Origin: DATJPR01 sp963752915
GTDB taxonomy: Bacteria; Bacteroidota; Ignavibacteria; UBA10030; UBA6906
DNA length: 64,000 nt
Assembly (NCBI GenBank): GCA_963752915.1
Contig: CAVVZZ010000013.1
Coordinates: 62,001 to 126,000, forward strand
Direction: 5' to 3'
Under the pieces are notes generated by a model. It did no database searches, had not been told where the DNA came from, and was given only the letters and a program-made list of their open reading frames with translations. Each line of letters begins with the position of its first letter. Positions within the stretch are counted from its first letter, which is position 1. Positions 44,352 to 52,465 of this stretch are shown piece by piece. The position numbers and the translations under genes were made by a program.

Positions 44352-45636
44352 ATGATGTATTTTGAACGTGGTTCGCAGAATGAAGACTTGACGGGACCGG
44401 GCCTTCGCGAGGGGCTCTTCACGGCGCTTGAGGCGCTGGGCGAACGGAAACGGGTTCTCATTGTGCCGCCGGACTTCACGCGGTTCCCGTCGCAGGCGGG
44501 AGTCCTGACACGGCACGCTGTCGAGTATTATCGTTGACAGGGTGAAGGGGATCCTCCCCGCCACGGGGACACATACCCCGATGACGGAGAACGAGATTGC
44601 GACCATGTTCGGCGATGTGCCGCGAAGTCTCTTCCTGCGTCACGACTTCCGCTCCGCTGCCATGACCGTCGGCGAAGCACCAGCGGATTTTGTCCGCGGG
44701 GCGTCGGGCGGTCTCATCGACTATCCCGTGCCATTCCAGGTGAACCGGATGCTCCTTGAGGGTGGATACGATCTGATCCTCTCGATCGGCCAGGTGGTAC
44801 CGCATGAAGTGGTCGGCATGGCCAACTTCAACAAGAATCTCTTCGTTGGGACGGGAGGCTTCGAGGGAATCAATCGGACGCATTTCCTTGGCGCCGTGTA
44901 CGGCATGGAAAGGATCATGGGGCGAGCAGACAATCCTGTCCGACGAGTGCTCAACTACGGTTCGGATCATTTCCTCCAGAACCGGCCGATCGTCTATGTG
45001 CTGACAGTGATTGAACGCGTCGCGGACGGGACGTTGGTGCCACGGGGATTGTATGTCGGCGATGATCCGCAATGCTTCCTCCGGGCAGCGGATCTCTCCC
45101 TGAAGGTAAACGTTACCCTGCTCGACCGTCCGCTCAAGAAGGTCGTTGTCTATCTCGACCCGGCTGAATTCAAGAGCACATGGGTAGGCAATAAGAGCAT
45201 CTACCGCACACGCATGGCGATTGATGACGGCGGCGAGCTGATCGTCCTTGCGCCCGGCGTCGAGAAATTCGGAGAGGATAAGAGCATTGACGCCCTGATC
45301 CGAAAGTATGGCTACATCGGCTCGATAAGGGTTCTGGATCTCGTGAAGCACCAAGCGGACTTGCAGGCGAGCCTCAGCTCTGCCGCACATCTGATCCACG
45401 GTTCCTCCGAGGATCGGTTCTCGATCACCTACTGCCCGGGGAAACTCACACGGCAAGAGATCGAATCCGTCAATTTCCGCTACGGCGACCTTGCGACGAT
45501 GGAGCGGCGCTACGATCCATCCCGTCTTCTCGACGGGTTCAACCGGCTCGACGACGGAGAAGAGGTGTTCTACAGTTCACAGCCGGCCCTCGGGCTCTGG
45601 TCATACAAAGAGCGCTTTGCGCTCGAGCCGGCGTAA
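44352..45636 (+). pseudogene. LarA-like nickel-pincer epimerase (DUF2088), probable D-mannonate/D-gluconate epimerase, one frameshift
   Basis: The first 61 codons encode RVLIVPPDFTRFPSQAGVLT, the LarA N-terminus, and stop after EYYR. The family sequence resumes one base later as DRVKGILPATGTHTPM and runs to 45636. Dropping one T of the TT at 44534-44535 gives an intact protein of about 427 residues. Later motifs are LRHDFRS, SIGQVVPHEVVGMANFNKN, TGGFEGINRTHFLGAVYG and GNKSIYRTRMAIDDGGELI. The histidines of GTH, RHD and VPHE fit the nickel-pincer site of lactate racemase. Placed between fructuronate reductase and 6-phosphogluconate dehydrogenase, C2 epimerisation of mannonate to gluconate is the best guess; this is inference. 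GGAAGAG precedes the ATG. Confidence 0.75.
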
Positions 45637-45678
45637 GAACAAAACCACGGTCTGTTGCTGCATAAGGATGGGAAATCT

Positions 45679-47097
45679 ATGGCCAATCACGGAACACAGG
45701 ATTTTGGACTTGTCGGGGTCGGCGTCATGGGGCAGAACCTGACGCTCAACATCGAGCGCCATGGGCACTCCGTGGCGGTGTACGACCGAGAGGCAAAAAA
45801 AGTGACGGACTTCCTTTCCGGAAAAGCGAAGGGAAAGAACATCGTCGGCGCCGATGACATGGCCAGTTTCATCGCGCACTTGACCGTGCCGCGCAGGATT
45901 GTCATGCTGGTGAATGCGGGGAAGCCCGTGGATGACGTCATCGCCGCCTTGAAGCCGCACCTGCAGAAGGGCGATGTCGTAATCGATGGGGGGAATTCGT
46001 TCTTCCTGGACACGGAACGACGTTCCGCCGATCTGGCCGCCGCAGGTGTGCACTTCATCGGGAGCGGCGTGTCCGGCGGTGAAGAAGGAGCGCTGAACGG
46101 TCCCAGCCTTATGCCCGGCGGCGCCCGGGAGGCGTACGATCTGGTTGCGCCCATTCTTCTGTCGATTGCCGCACGTGTCAATAATGAGCCATGCTGCGCG
46201 TACATCGGTCCGCGTGGTGCCGGTCATTATGTAAAGATGGTGCACAACGGGATCGAATACGGGATCATGCAGCTGATCTGTGAGACCTATGACATTCTTC
46301 ACAGACGTTTCGGCTATTCTCCCGTCCGCGCAGCAGAGGTGTTTGAGCAGTGGAACGCGACGGAACTGAATTCCTACCTCTTTGAAATCACCTCGAAGGT
46401 CCTTCGTGCGGTCGACCCGGAAACGGGAAAACCCCTCGTCGACTTGATTCTTGACACGGCAGAGCAGAAGGGGACCGGCAAGTGGACATCGCAGAATGCC
46501 TTTGATATCGGTGTTCCCATCCCCACCATCAACGCGGCCGTCGTTGGACGCATCGTCTCCGGGATGAAGCAGGAACGCGTCGCCGCGGCGGCGATTCTTC
46601 ACCGCCGCTCCAGCGGCGAATCGAAAGGCTCCGCAGAACAGGTGGATGCTCTCCGGGACGCGCTCCATGCGTCGATCATCACGACGTATGCCCAGGGCAT
46701 GGCGCTGCTCCGTGCGGCATCAGCGGAATATCACTACGATTTGAAGTTCCACGAGATTGCCGCGCTCTGGCGTGGGGGATGCATTATCCGATCCAAACTT
46801 CTCTCGCTGATCATGGACGCCTTCCGGCAAAACCCCGGGCTGGTAAATCTGATGATTGACCCCGCGTTCGCCGGGATCCTGAATGCCAAGGAATCGGCGT
46901 GGCGGAGGACGGTGGGCATGGCGATCGAGGCGGGAATCCCGGCCTTCGCGATGTGCGCATCGCTCGGCTACTTCGATGCATACCGGACGGAACGGCTCCC
47001 GGCGAACCTGCTGCAGGGGCAACGGGATTTCTTTGGTGCACACACGTACAAGAGGATTGACAAAGAAGGCGTGTTTCACACGCACTGGCAGAACTGA
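45679..47097 (+). CDS. gnd: 6-phosphogluconate dehydrogenase, decarboxylating
   Basis: The ATG at 45679, preceded by AAGGA, gives 472 residues, the usual length. Rossmann motif GLVGVGVMGQNL, substrate signature IGSGVSGGEEGALNGPSLMP, and HYVKMVHNGIEYGIMQLICE with the catalytic Lys are all present. The C-terminal region keeps GGCIIRSKLL and ends YKRIDKEGVFHTHW. It oxidises 6-phosphogluconate to ribulose 5-phosphate and CO2 with NADP. Its place inside a hexuronate operon, straight after a putative mannonate/gluconate epimerase, is unusual and suggests that gluconate is an intermediate here. A spare copy of a housekeeping gnd is the alternative. Confidence 0.92.
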   Translation: MANHGTQDFGLVGVGVMGQNLTLNIERHGHSVAVYDREAKKVTDFLSGKAKGKNIVGADDMASFIAHLTVPRRIVMLVNAGKPVDDVIAALKPHLQKGDVVIDGGNSFFLDTERRSADLAAAGVHFIGSGVSGGEEGALNGPSLMPGGAREAYDLVAPILLSIAARVNNEPCCAYIGPRGAGHYVKMVHNGIEYGIMQLICETYDILHRRFGYSPVRAAEVFEQWNATELNSYLFEITSKVLRAVDPETGKPLVDLILDTAEQKGTGKWTSQNAFDIGVPIPTINAAVVGRIVSGMKQERVAAAAILHRRSSGESKGSAEQVDALRDALHASIITTYAQGMALLRAASAEYHYDLKFHEIAALWRGGCIIRSKLLSLIMDAFRQNPGLVNLMIDPAFAGILNAKESAWRRTVGMAIEAGIPAFAMCASLGYFDAYRTERLPANLLQGQRDFFGAHTYKRIDKEGVFHTHWQN

Positions 47098-47168
47098 TAC
47101 AGACCACCGAGTTCGGCGCGCCCTCGACGGCAGCGACCGGTCGAACATAGAGAATCACGAGGATTGGC

Positions 47169-48254
47169 ATGGCTCTGCGAATAAAGAAAGAACAGGACGT
47201 TTCCTACGATCTCGTTTCCCTTGGCGAATGCATGATCCGGCTTTCACCTCCCGGCCATCAACGCATTGAACTCACCCCGGTGTTCGAAGCGTACGCAGGG
47301 GGCGGAGAATATAACGTCGCCTACGCGCTCGCACGGTATGGCATGCGGACCGCGTTTGTTTCACGCCTTGTAGACAATCCGCTCGGTCATTTCATCCGCA
47401 ACCATGCACAGACAAGCGGCATGGACTTCAAGGAAGTCGTCTGGGTGAAGTATGACGGGTCCGGCAGGGCGGATAGAATCGGTTTGAATTTCACCGAGGT
47501 CGGGACCGGCGTGCGGGCGAGCGTGACGATGTACGATCGCGGCCACACCGCCATCGCGCATATGAAGCCCGGAGACTACGACTGGAAGAAGCTCTTTCAG
47601 AACAAAGGAGTCCGGTGGTTCCATACCGGGGGGATCTTTGCCGCCCTCAGCGACTCATGTGCTGAAGTCACGATCGAGGCGATGAAAGCGGCGCACGAGG
47701 CAGGGACGATCACGAGCTATGACCTGAATTTCCGGAGCAAGCTCTGGTCGAGCCAGCGCGCCATTGAAGTGACCAAGAAGATCGTCCCGTACATTGACGT
47801 GCTCATCGGCAACGAAGAGGACTTCCAGAAGGTCCTCGGGTTTACGGTGGAAGGAACCGACGAACACCTGAAGAAGCTCCCGGTCGAGGAGTACAAAACA
47901 ATGGTCGGGAAGGTCGTCAAAGCCTATCCGAATGTGCAGGCAGTGGGGACGACGCTGCGGGAAGTGGTGAGCGGACTCGTGAACAACTGGTCGGCCATTA
48001 TGTACTACGACGGGAACTTCTACGCATCCCGGCGATATGAGAACCTGGAGATCGAAGACCGCGTGGGAGGCGGAGACGGTTTCTGTTCCGGATTCGTCTA
48101 TGGACTGCTCCACGGGATGGCGGCGCAGGAATGCGTCGAGCTCGGTGCCTCGCACGGTGCACTGCTGCAGAGCACGCGCGGCGACACCAGCATGGTGACA
48201 ATGGATGAAGTGATGCATGTGAAGGGCGGAGGGAGTGCCCGCATCAAGCGATGA
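47169..48254 (+). CDS. kdgK: PfkB-family sugar acid kinase, probable KDG kinase
   Basis: The 361-residue ribokinase-fold protein has the PfkB signature 1 region AGGGEYNVAYALARYG and signature 2 EDRVGGGDGFCSGFVYGLL, with the catalytic Asp in GGGDG. SLGECMIRLSP at the start and the substrate-lid residues resemble 2-keto-3-deoxygluconate kinases. It would phosphorylate KDG to KDPG for the aldolase encoded at 58390. Gluconate is a conceivable second substrate given the upstream gnd, but this is speculative. GAGGATTGGC precedes the ATG. It continues the operon from gnd with a gap of about 70 bases. Confidence 0.8.
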   Translation: MALRIKKEQDVSYDLVSLGECMIRLSPPGHQRIELTPVFEAYAGGGEYNVAYALARYGMRTAFVSRLVDNPLGHFIRNHAQTSGMDFKEVVWVKYDGSGRADRIGLNFTEVGTGVRASVTMYDRGHTAIAHMKPGDYDWKKLFQNKGVRWFHTGGIFAALSDSCAEVTIEAMKAAHEAGTITSYDLNFRSKLWSSQRAIEVTKKIVPYIDVLIGNEEDFQKVLGFTVEGTDEHLKKLPVEEYKTMVGKVVKAYPNVQAVGTTLREVVSGLVNNWSAIMYYDGNFYASRRYENLEIEDRVGGGDGFCSGFVYGLLHGMAAQECVELGASHGALLQSTRGDTSMVTMDEVMHVKGGGSARIKR

Positions 48255-48300
48255 CGGGACTGTACCAACGACTGTTCAGTCAATTCAGAAAAGGAAGTGT

Positions 48301-49203
48301 ATGGACCAGGAGACCCTTCGTGCGTTTACTCCACGGCACGACCATTTCATAGGCTTCGATTCGGATGGCTGCATCTTCGATTCCATGGAGCTGAAGCATA
48401 AGGAATGCTTCATTCCGAACATCATTAAATTCTATGGCCTGCAACCGGTCTCCAAATACGCGAGGGAGGCGGCGGAGTTCGTGAACCTCTATTCCCATTG
48501 GCGCGGATGCAACAGGTTCCCGGGGCTGGTGAAGGTGATCGAGCTCCTTCGGGAGCGGCCGGAGGTCGTCGCGCGGGGCGTGACGCTTCCCGCCACAACC
48601 GCGATTGAGGAGTTTATTCGCAGCGCCCCGTCGCTCGGGAACCCGGCGCTCGAGAAAGCGATTGCACAGACCGGCGATCCGGCGCTCAAGCATTGTCTCG
48701 AATGGAGCTTCGCGGTGAACAACTCGATCGAAGATGTGGTCAAGGGGCTCCCGCCGTTTCCCGCTGCGCGGGAGTCGCTTGAGAAGGTGTTCGGTCGCGC
48801 CGATACGATGGTGGTTTCCGCGACGCCGGCAGAGGCGCTCCGCCGGGAGTGGGTCGAGCATGGGATCGACAGATTCGTCGGCCTTATCGCCGGGCAGGAG
48901 CTGGGAAAAAAGGAGGAGCAACTCGGTCTTACCACCGAGCGGAAGTACAAACCGGACAACATTCTGATGGTGGGCGACGCTCTGGGTGATCTCAAGGCCG
49001 CGAAGAGCGTCCATGCGAGGTTCTATCCCATCGTTCCCGGACGCGAGGATGAGAGCTGGGAGAGGTTCCGCGATCGTGTGGCCGAGGAGTTTCTCAACGA
49101 CGCGTACACCCAGGAAGAGGAAAACGCACTGTGTGCAGAGTTCTCCGAGGCGCTTCCATCGGTTCCGCCCTGGAAACGGGGCGAGAAGAAGGGACGGGAT
49201 TGA
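48301..49203 (+). CDS. HAD-superfamily hydrolase of the hexuronate operon
   Basis: AAGGAAG seven bases before the ATG at 48301 sets the start. The 300-residue protein has HAD motif I FIGFDSDGCIFDS (both Asp present), motif II VVSATPAEALRREW, and motifs III/IV KYKPDNILMVGDALGD, so it should be an active phosphohydrolase. Between them is an unusually long cap of about 130 residues (GLQPVSKYAREAAEFVNLYS). Last gene of operon 1. The substrate is unknown; clearing a phosphorylated sugar-acid side product is plausible from context only. No signal peptide. Confidence 0.8.
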   Translation: MDQETLRAFTPRHDHFIGFDSDGCIFDSMELKHKECFIPNIIKFYGLQPVSKYAREAAEFVNLYSHWRGCNRFPGLVKVIELLRERPEVVARGVTLPATTAIEEFIRSAPSLGNPALEKAIAQTGDPALKHCLEWSFAVNNSIEDVVKGLPPFPAARESLEKVFGRADTMVVSATPAEALRREWVEHGIDRFVGLIAGQELGKKEEQLGLTTERKYKPDNILMVGDALGDLKAAKSVHARFYPIVPGREDESWERFRDRVAEEFLNDAYTQEEENALCAEFSEALPSVPPWKRGEKKGRD

Positions 49204-49225
49204 AGAAGACCGGTTTGAGTCCGGC

Positions 49226-49254
49226 GACTGGTGAAGTTGCGTGATGCATATTTT
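49226..49254 (+). promoter_or_regulatory. Weak candidate promoter of operon 2
   Basis: TATTTT (49249-49254) could be the -10 box; the -35 region 17 bases upstream (GACTGG, 49226-49231) is a poor match. It is offered mainly because the operator starts 15 bases after this -10, the same geometry as in operon 1. Confidence 0.3.
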
Positions 49255-49268
49255 TTGTGTTTCGTAAA

Positions 49269-49285
49269 GTAACCGTTAAAGTTAC
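49269..49285 (+). promoter_or_regulatory. LacI-type operator upstream of uxaC
   Basis: GTAAC (49269-49273) and GTTAC (49281-49285) are inverted arms around CGTTAAA. The left half GTAACCGTTAAA matches GTAACCGGTAAT of the operon 1 operator at 10 of 12 positions. It lies in the 145-base gap before uxaC, the first gene of the operon that also encodes the LacI regulator. Confidence 0.6.
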
Positions 49286-49348
49286 GGACCGGCACCGATG
49301 GTGCCTTTCGGGAACCGTCGGGCCGGAACAATCTGGATGTGACCGCCT

Positions 49349-50818
49349 ATGCCTGCCCCGTTTATCCACGAGGAATTCCTTCTCGAATCGAAAACCGCAC
49401 GCGAGCTCTATCATCGCTTCGCAGAGTCGCTCCCGATCATCGACTATCACAATCACCTTCCTTCCGCGGAAATCGCCTCGGACCGCAAATTTGCGACCCT
49501 GACGGAGATCTGGCTCGAGGGCGATCATTACAAGTGGAGGGCCATGCGCACATGCGGCGTCGATGAGCGGTTCATCACAGGCGACGCCACTCCATGGGAG
49601 AAATTCGAACGCTGGGCGGAGACCGTCCCCAAAACGCTTCGGAACCCTCTCTATCATTGGACCCATCTTGAACTCGCGAGGATCTTCGGAGTCACCGACC
49701 GGGTGCTGGACCCGCGCACGGCGCGTTCCATCTGGGATCAGTGCAACGCCAGTCTCGCGACGCCGGGATTCGGTGCGCGTGGCATCCTCTCCCGGATGAA
49801 CGTTGAAGCGCTCTGCACCACCGATGATCCGGTGGACACCTTGGAGCACCACATTGCGATGCAGTCAGATCGCTCGCTGAAGATCCACGTGTTTCCGACC
49901 TTTCGCCCGGACGCCGCGATGGCGATCGACGACGTCGAGAGCTTCAACACCTACCTGAAGCGACTCGCTGAATCGGCGAACCAGGAAATCCCATCGTATG
50001 CGAAGTTCATTGAGGCGGTCGCAAAGAGGCATCGGTTCTTCCATGACCACGGGTGCCGGCTCTCCGACCATGGTCTCGAGCAGGTAATTGCAGACGCGTG
50101 CACTCCCGCACAGGCAGAATCGGTGTTCGCAGGACTTCTTCGCCGCCGTCCGGCAGACCCGGGGAACGCGCGGGCACTGAAGTCGGCAATTCTCCACGAG
50201 CTTGCAGTGATGGACGCAGAGAGCGGCTGGGTCCAACAGTTCCACCTCGGAGCGCTGCGCAACACCAACAGTAAGATGATGCGCAGGCTGGGCGCGAACA
50301 CGGGGTATGACAGCATCGGCGATTTCCCCATGGCGTCGGCAATTGCTGGCTTCCTTGACCGTCTGGATGACCAGGGCAAACTTGCGAAGACCGTGCTCTA
50401 CAACCTCAACCCGAGTGACAACGCACTTCTTGCCACCATGATCGGGAATTTTCAGGATGGATCGGTCCCCGGCAAGATGCAGTTCGGCGCGGCGTGGTGG
50501 TTCCTCGACCAACTTGACGGCATGACAGATCAGATCAACACCCTCTCGTCGGTGGGTCTCCTGAGCCAGTTCGTCGGGATGTTGACCGACTCGCGGAGCT
50601 TTCTTTCGTTTCCACGGCATGAGTATTTCCGGCGGCTTCTGTGCAATATCCTCGGGACCGATATTGAACGCGGGCTGATCCCGGGCGACCTCGATCTCGT
50701 CGGTGCAATGGTCGGTGACATCTGTTATCGAAACGTTCGCCGGTTTCTCAATCTTCCATATTCGGTTGAGGCATCCTCATCGCATCGACAGCTGCAACAC
50801 CAGGAGAGTACACGATGA
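49349..50818 (+). CDS. uxaC: Glucuronate/galacturonate isomerase
   Basis: The 489-residue enzyme isomerises D-galacturonate to D-tagaturonate and D-glucuronate to D-fructuronate. The start (MPAPFIHEEFLLESKTAREL) and the metal-site segment PIIDYHNHLPSAEI are typical, as are IWLEGDHYKWRAMR, TDDPVDTLEHH, FHLGALRNTNSKM, and FVGMLTDSRSFLSFPRHEYF near the end. Length and order match the amidohydrolase-fold UxaC family with no gaps. It begins operon 2 and its stop overlaps the kduD start by four bases (ATGA). Confidence 0.95.
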   Translation: MPAPFIHEEFLLESKTARELYHRFAESLPIIDYHNHLPSAEIASDRKFATLTEIWLEGDHYKWRAMRTCGVDERFITGDATPWEKFERWAETVPKTLRNPLYHWTHLELARIFGVTDRVLDPRTARSIWDQCNASLATPGFGARGILSRMNVEALCTTDDPVDTLEHHIAMQSDRSLKIHVFPTFRPDAAMAIDDVESFNTYLKRLAESANQEIPSYAKFIEAVAKRHRFFHDHGCRLSDHGLEQVIADACTPAQAESVFAGLLRRRPADPGNARALKSAILHELAVMDAESGWVQQFHLGALRNTNSKMMRRLGANTGYDSIGDFPMASAIAGFLDRLDDQGKLAKTVLYNLNPSDNALLATMIGNFQDGSVPGKMQFGAAWWFLDQLDGMTDQINTLSSVGLLSQFVGMLTDSRSFLSFPRHEYFRRLLCNILGTDIERGLIPGDLDLVGAMVGDICYRNVRRFLNLPYSVEASSSHRQLQHQESTR

Positions 50819-51570
50819 CCGACCTCTTCGACCTCACAGGGAAGAGCGCAATTGTGACCGGCGCAAGCACCGGCCTTGGACGCGGAATGGCACTTGCGCT
50901 TGCGTCGGCCGGTGCAGACGTACTCCTTGTCGACCACGTGCCGACCGATACGGTCGCCCGCGAGATTCAGACTTTGGGCCGACGCGCGTCAAGCCTCACG
51001 GTGGACCTGATGCAGATGGCGTCGCTCGACACGGTGACCGGGGCGGCGCTACAAACCTTTGGGAAGATTGACATCCTAATCAATAACGCCGGGATCATCC
51101 GGCGCACGCCGGCGATCGATTTCTCGGAAAAAGACTGGGACGACGTCATGGCTCTGAATTCGAAGACGGTATTTTTCCTCGCACAGAAGGCAGCGCGCGA
51201 CATGATGAAGCGGCGGTACGGAAAAATCATCAATATCGCGTCGCTCCTGGCGTTTCAGGGAGGGATCATTGTCCCTTCGTATTCGGCGAGCAAAGGCGCG
51301 GTCGCCCAGGTAACGAAGGCGCTCGCCAACGAATGGGCGTCGACCGGCATCACCGTCAACGCGATTGCCCCGGGATATATGGCGACAAACAACACCAAGG
51401 CGCTCCGCGACGATCCTGCACGAAGCAAGGCGATCCTCGACAGGATTCCTGCGGGGCGATGGGGCACGCCGGAGGATTTGCAGGGCGCGGCGGTGTTCCT
51501 CGCATCCCCGGCTTCCGACTACGTGAACGGCCATGTGCTCATCGTCGACGGCGGCTGGATGGCACGGTAA
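50815..51570 (+). CDS. kduD: 2-dehydro-3-deoxy-D-gluconate 5-dehydrogenase
   Basis: The 251-residue SDR has the cofactor motif VTGASTGLGRGMA, NNAGIIRR, catalytic Ser in NIASLLAF and YSASK. The C-terminal segment ILDRIPAGRWGTPEDLQGAA to VDGGWMAR is diagnostic of KduD. It converts the product of KduI to KDG. Translation is probably coupled with uxaC (ATGA overlap). KduI follows 23 bases later, keeping the usual kduD-kduI pairing. Confidence 0.92.
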   Translation: MTDLFDLTGKSAIVTGASTGLGRGMALALASAGADVLLVDHVPTDTVAREIQTLGRRASSLTVDLMQMASLDTVTGAALQTFGKIDILINNAGIIRRTPAIDFSEKDWDDVMALNSKTVFFLAQKAARDMMKRRYGKIINIASLLAFQGGIIVPSYSASKGAVAQVTKALANEWASTGITVNAIAPGYMATNNTKALRDDPARSKAILDRIPAGRWGTPEDLQGAAVFLASPASDYVNGHVLIVDGGWMAR

Positions 51571-51592
51571 TCATTGTCTCAAGGAGAACCCC

Positions 51593-52426
51593 GTGGAAGT
51601 ACGATATTTCCCCGATGACCATTCGTACGAACGGATGACGACAGCAGAACTCCGATCGATCTTTGTCCTGGATTCCCTCTTTGTTCCCGGTACGGTTGCC
51701 ATGACGTATTGCGACGCGGACCGGGCCATTCTAGGTGGAGCAATACCCACCGAGCGTCCGTTGGCGTTGCAGTCCAGCAAGAAAGAGATGTCCGCGGACT
51801 ACTTCGCGGAACGGAGGGAGATCGGGATCGTGAATATCGGGGGGAACGGAGTCGTCGCTGCTGATGGACAGGAATTCGCCGTGGGGATTCATGACATGGT
51901 CTACATCGGACGGGGTACGAAAGAGGTTCAATTCAGGAGCGACGATCCTGCCAGACCGGCGGTGTTTTATTTTGCCTCCTTCCCGGCCCATGCGGCCTAT
52001 CCGAATGCTCTCGCCCCGAAAAAGAATGCGGAACGTGCGCAGCTCGGGACCGCAGCGGGAGCCAACAAGAGGACGATCAACCGGTACATCCATGCCGGCG
52101 GCGTCAAAAGCTGCCAGCTTGTAATGGGAATGACCGAACTTGACAGCGGGAGCGTCTGGAACACCATGCCCGCGCACACCCACCAGCGGCGGATGGAAGC
52201 GTATCTCTATTATGATCTGAGTCCTGAGGATATCGTTGTGCACCTGATGGGGCGGCCGGACGCAACCCGGAGCGTAATCCTCCGTGACCGGCAAGTTGTG
52301 GTATCGCCGAGCTGGTCCATTCACTGTGCCAGCGCCACGAAAAATTATCGGTTTGTCTGGGCAATGGGGGGTGAGAACCAGGAATTCGGCGATATGGACG
52401 CGGTCGCGATGACGGATCTGCGATAA
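51593..52426 (+). CDS. kduI: 5-keto-4-deoxyuronate isomerase
   Basis: A GTG at 51593 with AAGGAG seven bases upstream is the start; longer frames overlap kduD. The 277-residue length equals known KduI proteins. The cupin zinc motif is seen in MPAHTHQRRMEAYLYYDL, with the last ligand region in WSIHCASATKNYRFVWAMGG. It isomerises 5-keto-4-deoxyuronate, which arises from unsaturated uronates, to the substrate of KduD. Its presence shows that the cell expects 4,5-unsaturated uronic acids. Confidence 0.93.
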   Translation: MEVRYFPDDHSYERMTTAELRSIFVLDSLFVPGTVAMTYCDADRAILGGAIPTERPLALQSSKKEMSADYFAERREIGIVNIGGNGVVAADGQEFAVGIHDMVYIGRGTKEVQFRSDDPARPAVFYFASFPAHAAYPNALAPKKNAERAQLGTAAGANKRTINRYIHAGGVKSCQLVMGMTELDSGSVWNTMPAHTHQRRMEAYLYYDLSPEDIVVHLMGRPDATRSVILRDRQVVVSPSWSIHCASATKNYRFVWAMGGENQEFGDMDAVAMTDLR

Positions 52427-52465
52427 GTTCACCGTGGATATGCCATTCACCAGGAGAGACTTTCC

